Assembly (NCBI GenBank): GCA_964624075.1
Contig: CAZUWH010000001.1
Location: forward strand, 124,001-188,000
DNA: 64,000 nucleotides
From: CAZUWH01 sp964624075
GTDB lineage: Bacteria; Pseudomonadota; Alphaproteobacteria; Rhodospirillales; Rhodospirillaceae
Direction of reading: 5' to 3'
The first letter of the stretch is position 1. Every line of letters starts with the position of its first letter. The notes beneath the pieces were generated by a model. The model saw nothing but the letters and a program-made list of their open reading frames with translations. It made no database searches and had not been told where the DNA came from. The position numbers and the translations under genes are program-made. This document shows, one piece after another, positions 45,901 through 52,444 of this stretch.

Positions 45901-47068
45901 AATGATCGGCTTTATTGCCCTGGCCGGCATCATCGTCCGCAACTCGATTCTGCTGGTGGATTTCTCGAAGCAGGCAGTCGATCGGGGTGAGGCCGTACGC
46001 GAGGCCGTGATCCAGGCGTGCCGCACGCGAACCCGTCCCATCCTGATTACGGTGTTTGCCTTGATGGGAGGGTCGGTCGTCATCTTGACTGACCCGATCT
46101 TTCAAGGCATGGCCATTTCACTGATGTTTGGCAGTCTGGTGTCCACGCTCTTGACGTTGCTGGTTATTCCGCTTGGATGTGTCAGTGCATCGTCAAGCTT
46201 TCTGCCGATTCATCATGGTGAGGAAGGCAGTGCAGGAGAAGGGGGGGACTGGGAAAGGAACCAGGAAGGAAGGGGTATGCCTCCTCCTACCCTGTCGCCT
46301 GTGGCCGGTCCGTCAGAGCCATCCCTGATCATGCGGGTGAGAGGTCTGCTGAATCTGGTCCTTGCCGTGATACGGCTGCCGTTTGTTCTGCTCGGCATGG
46401 TGGTGCGCCGTCTACTGGCGCACCAGCCTCCTCAGCCGCCAGTTTCTCCTCTTCCGCCTCCCCCTCCCCCTTCTCTTTCTTCGACCCCGGATGTTGGCAG
46501 GGCAGGGGCAGAGGGGGCACGCACGGTTGCCGACGACACGGTGACCGAGCAGGGCAAGAGCCAGGCAGCGGAGGGAGGAAGTGTCGCGGCCGGCGAAAGG
46601 GTGTTAGCGGTTCGTGAAAGTCGTGACGAGGTGCCGGCTGGTGGGCGGAGAGACGAGTCCAGGGCGGTAGCTCCGCTCCAGGCCAGGCAGCATCCGCCTG
46701 TGATGTTCCCCGATGCAACGGCAGACACGGCAGCGGACTCGGCAGGGATGGGCAGGACCGCACGGCCAAAAATAGTCCTTCGCCCGACAGGAAGATCGGT
46801 GGGTAAGACGGTTCAGGCCGGCAGCACACAGACTAGCAGGGGGACGGCCAAGGTGGTGACGGCTAAGGTCACCAGGGTAACTAAGGTTGCCAAGGTGACG
46901 GCCAGGGCCATCAGCAAGGCCGGTAAACCTGTTGCGGTGCGGCCAATGGGTGGAAACGGGGGGGGCGGGACGGACAACACGGGGACGGGGCGAGGCGAAA
47001 AGATGGCGGGCAGTTCCCGACGTCTTCGTCGTGGCATCCGGCTCAAGCTCCCGGTCGAACCAAAGTGA
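42971..47068 (+). CDS. RND efflux permease with a ~290-residue C-terminal extension
   Basis: The inner-membrane proton-driven pump, 1365 residues. The RND core (to about residue 1075) has SPLSPLLLLAALAVG, RQEDPQISVPMVDV, the TM4 proton-relay acidic pair in GILVDDAIVVVENIYRR and GIIVRNSILLVDFSKQAV in the second half. It resembles the HAE-1/heavy-metal subfamily with a PGASAEQV motif. After TM12 the sequence continues with one more hydrophobic, positively charged segment (LLNLVLAVIRLPFVLLGMVV), a polyproline stretch, an acidic/Ala-rich part, and a very basic tail (KVVTAKVTRVTKVAKVTAR ... RRLRRGIRLKLP). Typical RND pumps have 1020-1080 residues, so this extension is exceptional. The preceding MFP gene is 68 bases upstream. 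Confidence 0.93.
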   Translation: MSMAENAVNGERSRHHHGLGLAGTMTRAFIHSPLSPLLLLAALAVGILGLLITPRQEDPQISVPMVDVFIHYPGASAEQVASLAIDPLERMLSEIPGVKHVYSASQRGQGMVTVEFNVGELMEPSLVKLYDKLESNKDKAPPGVIGPIVKPKGVDDVPVVTLALWSHDITDTQLRLIALDVMQRLKEVPNTSQSFIVGGRSEELQIEVFPERLKGFGISLDQIAETIKNANSERGTGHIETGDSSYKVYTGSFLHNAVEVERLVVGVRSGAPVYVRDIAQVRETPADAHDVVMYYTGSASSEASAAPHGAPVVTIAIAKKPGTNGVTVASAVLEKVDYLRGRLVPDNVHISVTRNYGATANDKVNELVFKLFIATGIVTLLIWFLLGFRAAIVVLIVIPVVILITVFSAYVLGYTIDRVSLFALIFSIGILVDDAIVVVENIYRRWLEKGEIDTETSVDAVREVGNPTILATFTVIAALLPMGFVSGMMGPYMEPIPALGSVAMLFSLFAAFIFTPWLAMRIRPSLARLKGAQEREHRQVHHLDRLFRGLINPLLDSTTKGYTFLSVNIALFFICLLLFYTKDVTVKMLPFDNKSEFNVVINMPAGTALPATTNVTQRLAEEVLKIPEVVSVQTYAGTASPFNFNGLVRHYYLRQDPWYGDIQIQLQDKRARKRSSHEIASAAREVLTPIARKLGARIAVVEMPPGPPVLQTLVAEIYGPDADIRRQAAQDLTALFARTPGVVDVDNLMQESYEIWRFEVDREKAVRHGVSVEDINRQLDLAMGGARLGDIKVGRVLEPRYIVLQVPMALRSQFARLGEIPVPSQTGQMIPLVELGRFVPARQDSIVFHKDLRPVEFVTGDMAGRLGAPIYGMMGVEAEMVAYRAPDGVAVETHYIGLPVDNAKTAFEWTGEWTVTYETFRDMGIAFAVAMVLIYMLVVWEFGNFILPAIIMAPIPLTLVGIIPGHWLFGAEFTATSMIGFIALAGIIVRNSILLVDFSKQAVDRGEAVREAVIQACRTRTRPILITVFALMGGSVVILTDPIFQGMAISLMFGSLVSTLLTLLVIPLGCVSASSSFLPIHHGEEGSAGEGGDWERNQEGRGMPPPTLSPVAGPSEPSLIMRVRGLLNLVLAVIRLPFVLLGMVVRRLLAHQPPQPPVSPLPPPPPPSLSSTPDVGRAGAEGARTVADDTVTEQGKSQAAEGGSVAAGERVLAVRESRDEVPAGGRRDESRAVAPLQARQHPPVMFPDATADTAADSAGMGRTARPKIVLRPTGRSVGKTVQAGSTQTSRGTAKVVTAKVTRVTKVAKVTARAISKAGKPVAVRPMGGNGGGGTDNTGTGRGEKMAGSSRRLRRGIRLKLPVEPK

Positions 47069-47089
47069 AGTTGCAGAAGGCAAACCATA

Positions 47090-47695
47090 ATGAAGCGCTT
47101 GCTCGTTACCCTGACGCTCTTGTTTATCCCCGGCCTGGGAGGGGGGAGCGTCTTTTCTGCGGACGGAGATACGCCCGGTGCTGCAGCGGATGCACCCGCT
47201 GCACCCGCGACGGTCTTGGCGGCGACAGACTCTTCCGTGAGGCAAAATAGTGGCGGAGAAGGGGGCAGGGCCGTGGTCCCGCCACCGCCGCCTGGCCATT
47301 ACTGGTCCTCGACTCTGATGCCGTGTCACAATGTTCCGAGTCGGGAGGGGCCCTGGCGGATTCTTCCGCCAGTTTGGGGGCCGTGGGGCGGCACAGGTTA
47401 CGGGCCGGCGCCTGTTCCGTATCATGGCTTCTCTCCCCCTGCCCATGCCTACCGTGGCGAAGGGGAGGTGCCCTGGTTCTTTGAGCCGCATCATCGTGGG
47501 GGGCCATGGTCAGGAGAGGGACCGGGGAGAAATGGTTTCAACGGAATGGAGGGATATGGTCCCTGGGGAGGGGGGAGGCCTCCTGCCATGGGTCCCCCCC
47601 GGAGGGGCGGGCCTGTTTCCCCGCCGCCAGTGATCAATGAAAGAAAAGGGATGATCCACAACGGGGTCATGAATAATAATGGGTATAGGGAATGA
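47090..47695 (+). CDS. Secreted Gly/Pro/Trp-rich protein, unknown
   Basis: I do not recognise a family. The 201-residue product starts with a signal peptide (MKRLLVTLTLLFIPGLGGGSVFSA) and is then dominated by Gly, Pro, Trp, Tyr and Arg, e.g. WGPWGGTGYGPAPVPYHGF and GPWGGGRPPAMGPPRRGG. This low-complexity composition is typical of structural envelope or extracellular proteins. It begins 21 bases after the RND gene and 23 bases before the next secreted protein. Composition echoes the sulfur-globule-type protein further on, but there is no tandem repeat. Confidence 0.6.
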   Translation: MKRLLVTLTLLFIPGLGGGSVFSADGDTPGAAADAPAAPATVLAATDSSVRQNSGGEGGRAVVPPPPPGHYWSSTLMPCHNVPSREGPWRILPPVWGPWGGTGYGPAPVPYHGFSPPAHAYRGEGEVPWFFEPHHRGGPWSGEGPGRNGFNGMEGYGPWGGGRPPAMGPPRRGGPVSPPPVINERKGMIHNGVMNNNGYRE

Positions 47696-47718
47696 GGCGC
47701 ACGATTTGAGATAGAGCT

Positions 47719-48630
47719 ATGACCAGGCCAGGATCTTTGCTGGTGAAAATCGTGTTGGCGATCTGCTGGAGCGTCAATCCGGTCGCTGCGGCGGGCGACA
47801 ATCCCTGGCGGGGAAGTGGCCGTCTTTTCAGAGGCGACGATGATTCCACGGCAAGAACGGCGTACACCGGGTGGAGAAATGAAGAGCAGGGTGTTTATGC
47901 GGGGCAACGCCCCTCTTCATGGGATCGCACAGTTTCTTATTGGCGGGATGACCGCAGCCGAAAGGAGAGAGGTTCCTTTGGCGGGACGGGGGAGCAGGAG
48001 CGACGTCTGTCAGTGGGGGCGGAAGGGCGTGACAATCTTTGGCAGTGGAGCGGGCGTAGCCGTGGCCAACAGGTCAGGTGGAAAGAGGCGCGAAACATAA
48101 CGTCTGTTGGTCTGGAGCGAAGACGGTCGGGGGAGGGGCAGGACTGTGCGGATCAGAGGGGGGGATTCCATCGCGCCGACAATGAACACTGCCGCCGTTA
48201 TGGCGATGACGCACGCAGCTATGAGTTCCCACCCGAAGTAGATCGTAAGAGTGAGGCTGTCGCCGTTCAGGATCGGTACGGCGGAAGGGGGCGATATGGT
48301 AACCAGGGTGCAATTCCTGAAAGCTGGATATTGCCCCCGGAGATTGTAGCTGGCGCAAAAAATTATCCGCCCAAATCGGTTGTTGGAGCCTTCCAACAGC
48401 CTGTGACCTCGGGAGGTATCGTGCCGCACACGGAGTCGCCAACTCGCTACCCGGCGACAGTGCCGTTGCCATCCTATCCGTTGTCGGGGTACGCAAGCGA
48501 ATTTAACATCGGTGGAGAGTATGATTACGGTTCCAGTCTTTCTGTCTGGCCATCGGTTCCTCCCCCGGTCAGTATGGGGGGGGGGATCTACACGCCCCCG
48601 TTCGTAGTGTGGCCAGGCAACTGGCAATGA
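47719..48630 (+). CDS. Secreted Arg/Gly/Tyr-rich protein, unknown
   Basis: A 303-residue protein with a signal peptide (VKIVLAICWSVNPVAAAG). The mature part is highly charged and rich in Arg, Gly, Ser and Trp up to about residue 200 (SYWRDDRSRKERGSFGG, RYGGRGRYGNQG). It becomes Pro/Tyr/Gly-rich towards the end (PLPSYPLSGYASEF, GGGIYTPPFVVWPGNW). No known domain was recognised. Together with its neighbour it forms a pair of unusual exported proteins between the RND pump and the sulfur-globule-type protein. The next gene begins 96 bases downstream. Confidence 0.6.
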   Translation: MTRPGSLLVKIVLAICWSVNPVAAAGDNPWRGSGRLFRGDDDSTARTAYTGWRNEEQGVYAGQRPSSWDRTVSYWRDDRSRKERGSFGGTGEQERRLSVGAEGRDNLWQWSGRSRGQQVRWKEARNITSVGLERRRSGEGQDCADQRGGFHRADNEHCRRYGDDARSYEFPPEVDRKSEAVAVQDRYGGRGRYGNQGAIPESWILPPEIVAGAKNYPPKSVVGAFQQPVTSGGIVPHTESPTRYPATVPLPSYPLSGYASEFNIGGEYDYGSSLSVWPSVPPPVSMGGGIYTPPFVVWPGNWQ

Positions 48631-48726
48631 CGGGCGGATCCTCCGCCGGTTCGCAGCGCTTCCTGGAGAACTTCCCTCCTCCGGGCAGCCGATTTCAGCA
48701 GAGGGAATTTTTGAGTGAGGAAAAGA

Positions 48727-49237
48727 ATGAAGCGTTTTGCACTCGTATCGGTGCTCGCAATCGCTGCGGCTATCGGTATAGCTTCAACCAGTACGGCAGA
48801 GGCCTGGTGGGGCGGTGGTCCGTGGAACAACAATGGCTGGGGGGACACGGGCGGTGACTTTTCAATGAACTTCAGCGGCCGCGGCACTGGCACCGGGTCT
48901 GGCTACAACGGCTACAACGGTCCAGGCTATTATGGCGGCGGCTACCCGGGCTATGGCGGCTATGGCGGCGGCTACCCGGGCTATGGCGGCTATGGCGGCG
49001 GCTACCCGGGCTATGNNNNNNNNNNNNNNNNNNNNNNNNNNNNNNNNNNNNNNNNNNNNNNNNNNNNNNNNNNNNNNNNNNNNNNNNNNNNNNNNNNNNN
49101 NNNNNNNNNNNNNNNGCGGCGGCGGTCCAGGCTACTGGGGTGGTCCATACGGTTATCCATATGGTTCGCGCGCGCCAGATGGTTCGCCGCGCGCGCCGGC
49201 TGCTCCCTCCAACCAGCCACAAAGCGGCAGCAACTGA
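48727..49237 (+). CDS. Sulfur-globule-family-like exported repeat protein (100-N gap inside)
   Basis: The ATG at 48727 has GAGG upstream. A signal peptide ends AEAWW. Then WWGGGPWNNNGWGD and GDFSMNFSGRGTGTGSG match the start of sulfur-globule-family proteins, which coat intracellular sulfur globules in the periplasm of sulfur-oxidising bacteria. Next come tandem 10-residue repeats (GYGGYGGGYP, 30 bases each), interrupted by 100 N at 49016-49115, and a tail with GPGYWGGPYGYPYGS and an Ala/Pro-rich end. The gap is almost certainly collapse of the repeat array, so true repeat number and length are unknown. Frame is consistent across the gap only by chance of N count. Function inferred from composition and layout. 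Confidence 0.75.
48933..49015 (+). repeat. 30-bp tandem repeat inside the sulfur-globule-like gene
   Basis: About two and a half nearly perfect 30-base units, each coding GYGGYGGGYP, run up to the assembly gap at 49016. The repeat probably continues in the gap. It is coding and shows no spacer structure, so it is not a CRISPR array. Confidence 0.85.
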
Positions 49238-49319
49238 CAGGTGAATCCAGAGGCGGCACCGGAATCCGGTGCCGCCTCGCTGGATGGCAGAAGCAGGGTG
49301 AAGACACGGGGGACAGATT

Positions 49320-50183
49320 ATGAGGAAAGGCACGGGGTTTACCGTCGGTATGGGAGTGTTCTGTGGGGTGCTCCTTGCCACATTCCCGGTGCTGTCAGCA
49401 CCAGCGTTCACCGCCGAAGCCGTTCATATTCTCCCAGGCCAGTCCCCGGAAGCGGGACGTGTTTTCATCAGTGAACAGGGCTCGCGGTTTGAGTTTAAAC
49501 GCAAAGGGCAATCAGTCGTTCAGATCGTTCTGCCTCAGCAAGGGATCATGCGACTGCTTTTCCCCCGCGACAAAACCTATCTGGAGATGACACAATCACC
49601 TCAGCCGACGACGAACCGTTCGATGACACCCTGTCCACCGTCGGCCATGGCCCAATGTGAGCAGGCGGGGGCGGAAACCCTGAGCGGGCGGACAGCCGAG
49701 GTGTGGCGCATTACCTTTAACCCCATTCCCGGCCAGGAGTCCTCACCCAGGGCCGCTGGCTTTCTTCAGATCTGGTGGGATGCGGAACGCAAGCTGGCCT
49801 TGCGAGAGCAATATCCGGATGGCCGGTCTTCGACGACCGTTCTACGCGGCCGGGTCAACCATCAAGGCCGCTCTGTCGAACGCTGGCAGGTGACCTTGAC
49901 CGGTTCCGAAGGGAAGACGCTCCAGATGGAGCGCTGGTACGATCCAGAACTGCAAACCGAGGTGCGGGAAGAATATCCGAATGGTACGGTCCGTGAATTC
50001 CGTGACATCCGTCTGGTGACTCCCGATCCGGGGTGGTTTACCGTGCCGGTTGACTATCGGCAGATTAACCCGCAAGCGATCCAGGGAAATGGATCGGGGG
50101 GTGCCTTGACGGTTCCCCGTCAGCCAGGGGAGGCCTATACGCCCAATGGCACGATGGGCGATTATCCGCCGACAGAGCGATGA
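49320..50183 (+). CDS. Exported DUF4412-like protein
   Basis: A 287-residue secreted protein: signal peptide (residues 1-32), then GSRFEFKRKGQSVVQIVLPQQGIMRLLFPRDKTYLEM. This is the pattern of DUF4412/LolA-like lipoprotein-localisation folds, in which a beta-sheet half-barrel could hold a lipid. A conserved-looking WWDAERKLALREQYPDG and a parallel WYDPELQTEVREEYPNG show an internal duplication. Its last 4 bases overlap the ParA start (ATGA at 50180-50183), so its expression is tied to ParA. Specific role unknown. Confidence 0.65.
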   Translation: MRKGTGFTVGMGVFCGVLLATFPVLSAPAFTAEAVHILPGQSPEAGRVFISEQGSRFEFKRKGQSVVQIVLPQQGIMRLLFPRDKTYLEMTQSPQPTTNRSMTPCPPSAMAQCEQAGAETLSGRTAEVWRITFNPIPGQESSPRAAGFLQIWWDAERKLALREQYPDGRSSTTVLRGRVNHQGRSVERWQVTLTGSEGKTLQMERWYDPELQTEVREEYPNGTVREFRDIRLVTPDPGWFTVPVDYRQINPQAIQGNGSGGALTVPRQPGEAYTPNGTMGDYPPTER

Positions 50184-50797
50184 TTACGGTTGTTGGCAAC
50201 CTGAAGGGTGGTACAGGTAAAAGTACAGTTGTGTTCAATCTTGCCTTGTGGTTGCTTGACAGAGGCAATAAAATCGAGGTCTGTGACCTTGATCCCCAGG
50301 CGACTTTGAGCGATGTGGCTGAATTGCGCCTGGAGGAGGGTTTCGCGCCTTTTCTGCCGGTGTCAGATTGCCTGCCTGAGCGCGACAGTGGAGAGATGCT
50401 GGTCGATATCGGGGTTGCCAATATGGCGGGCTTGTGCGATGCCCTTGCCAGGGCAGATCAAATCATCATTCCCGTTTCGCCCAGCCAGGCCGACGTATGG
50501 TCTACGCAACGCTTCCTAGAAATCGTTCACGCAACCAGTACAAGATCGCCAAAGTTATATACATTCATTAACCGTGCCGATACACACCCTACGGCGCGTG
50601 AAAATGCTGAAACAGAAGCGGCGCTGCGTCAGTTGGGCGGGCTGGAAGTTTTGTCGGTGCGACTTGCCCAACGTATCGTTTTCCGCCATTCCTTCAGCGA
50701 AGGGTTGGCGGTGTTTGAACTGGAGCCTTCCGGCAAGGCCAGTCAGGAACTCACGGCATTGGCCGAGGCGGTTTATGGAGTAACCCACGGCCGATGA
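50180..50797 (+). CDS. ParA/MinD-family partitioning ATPase
   Basis: A 205-residue P-loop ATPase with the deviant Walker A GNLKGGTGKST near residue 6-16, the CDLDPQATLSD switch and the PVSPSQADVWSTQ region. It is short, lacking an N-terminal HTH, like the ParA-like orphan positioners (McdA, PpfA/ParC type) that place large cargo on the nucleoid. No ParB or parS-like sequence was seen. Because it is coupled to an exported protein and followed by a membrane TPR protein and a dynamin-like GTPase, it is more likely to position a membrane or cytoplasmic cargo than a chromosome (inference). Confidence 0.9.
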   Translation: MITVVGNLKGGTGKSTVVFNLALWLLDRGNKIEVCDLDPQATLSDVAELRLEEGFAPFLPVSDCLPERDSGEMLVDIGVANMAGLCDALARADQIIIPVSPSQADVWSTQRFLEIVHATSTRSPKLYTFINRADTHPTARENAETEAALRQLGGLEVLSVRLAQRIVFRHSFSEGLAVFELEPSGKASQELTALAEAVYGVTHGR

Positions 50798-50815
50798 TAT
50801 TCTGGGAGACCCCTC

Positions 50816-52162
50816 ATGCACGTCTTCAGATTTTTTCTGAATACACTTCTTCTGGTAGCGGCAGTTGTCAGCGGGGTGCTCGGCTTCATTTACCGTGATG
50901 AGGTCATGCAGAAAGCCGCCGCGTTGAGCGGAACCGTGATGACGCTGCTGCATGAACAGGGGTGGCTTGCAACCAGCCCCGTTGCGAAACAGGCTGCGGT
51001 CGCGGAGCCGCCTGCGCAGGTGGCCCCCGCACCAACTGAGCCCGTTTCGGAGGTGATTCGGCCACTGGCGGAGTTGCCTCCCCTTGCGACCGTGCCACCA
51101 CCGGTGAGCGAGATCACCAAGGCAGACTATCCGCCCGAGAATTATGTCCCGGCCGGTCCGGAAGTCGATGCCAAAAATGTCAAGAATGTCAAGAAACGCA
51201 TCACCGAAGCCCACGATCCGCTTCCCATGGACTCGATGCCGCCAGGAGAACCAGGCGGCGGAGGAATGAACGTCATGCCGGCCCCCGAAAAGGGGAGACC
51301 TCCTGAAGGGCAGGGAGGGCAGATACCGCAGGTGGGCCCATTGGGGCAGATGCCATGGATGGCACAGCTTCCGCACGCGGTGCGCGCGGGCGAGGGGCAA
51401 AGCACATCGGCAGCAGCACCTGACTTCATCCCCTCCATGGCAAACAACAACTTCGCCGGTCCGTTGGGCGGTTTTCCCTCTCCCCCGCTGACAGAAGAGG
51501 CAAATGTGGGGGAAGAGGCCGGAACCGTTCCCTATCCCTCATCTCTACCGCCTTATGAAAGGGGTGAATCCCGGGTGGCGCAAGGTGCCAGTCGCGGTGC
51601 GGGCGGCGCGGAAGGGCCCCATCCTTTCCCGTGGTTTTCCCAGCCACCGTTCTTTCCCCCTTCTGCGCGCGATCACAGGCAGGAGGAGGGAGGGAGCGAT
51701 GAAGCCCGGATGGCCCAGACTGTTCCGCCTTGGATAAGGCCATCCTTGGGTGGCCCGCGCCCCTCCCCCTCCATGCCTTCCCGGCCAGCCACGGGTGAGC
51801 CGCCGCACCCGCAAGCCTCTGCAGCCCGTAATCAGCAGCCTCCTGTGGTCTTGCGTGAGGCGTGGATTACCGCCCGACGGGCGTTCTGGGAACAGGACCC
51901 GTCCGTGGCGGAAAAAGCCTATCAGGCCCTCATCCGGGACTACCCCGATGAACCCGATCTGCCCGGGGAGCTTGGCAACATTTACCTTCACCAGGGCCGT
52001 TGGCCGGAGGCCGCCGATCTTTACTACGAGGCGGGTTTGCGTACCATGCGTTCCTCCAACCGTGGGCGTGTCGGTGCAGTGATCAGGATTCTTCGTTCCC
52101 TTGATCCCGCTAAGGCTGAGGCGTTGCGGCAGAAGATGACGGCCGGTCATGCCCCAGGATGA
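50816..52162 (+). CDS. Membrane-anchored Pro-rich protein with C-terminal TPR-like domain
   Basis: A 448-residue protein: N-terminal transmembrane helix (residues 5-24), and a long Pro/Gly-rich disordered region (about 55-345) containing PPVSEI and many PP motifs. The folded C-terminus (about 350-445) follows, with AWITARRAFWEQDPSVAEKAYQAL and ELGNIYLHQGRWPEAADLYYEAG, two clear TPR units. The layout suggests a periplasmic scaffold on a flexible tether. It starts 18 bases after parA. No known family name can be given with confidence. Confidence 0.75.
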   Translation: MHVFRFFLNTLLLVAAVVSGVLGFIYRDEVMQKAAALSGTVMTLLHEQGWLATSPVAKQAAVAEPPAQVAPAPTEPVSEVIRPLAELPPLATVPPPVSEITKADYPPENYVPAGPEVDAKNVKNVKKRITEAHDPLPMDSMPPGEPGGGGMNVMPAPEKGRPPEGQGGQIPQVGPLGQMPWMAQLPHAVRAGEGQSTSAAAPDFIPSMANNNFAGPLGGFPSPPLTEEANVGEEAGTVPYPSSLPPYERGESRVAQGASRGAGGAEGPHPFPWFSQPPFFPPSARDHRQEEGGSDEARMAQTVPPWIRPSLGGPRPSPSMPSRPATGEPPHPQASAARNQQPPVVLREAWITARRAFWEQDPSVAEKAYQALIRDYPDEPDLPGELGNIYLHQGRWPEAADLYYEAGLRTMRSSNRGRVGAVIRILRSLDPAKAEALRQKMTAGHAPG

Positions 52163-52444
52163 AAACCAGGCCAGAACCGGCGCGAAAGGGGAAAAAGCGG
52201 AACAGGAAGCAGGGACCGGCAGGTTCTCGTGCCTCCTGTTCCAGGAGAGCCATGCGCCGTTCTTCTGCTATACCACCGGGCATGAATCTTGATTTACGCT
52301 CGATGATCCGCTGCGATAGCGGCGGGCCGGCGCTCGTGCGCCGTGAACCAGGCGCAGCACACGCCCGGATACTCTGAGGGACGTCTTGGGCAGTCGCGAT
52401 CAAGGCGCATAGGTAATCGGGAGATGCCACCGGTGGCGAGGATT

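Noticed and set aside
48933..49015. Regular 30-bp repeats resembling a CRISPR array
   Set aside because: The repeats are head-to-tail without spacers and encode GYGGYGGGYP in frame with a signal-peptide protein.
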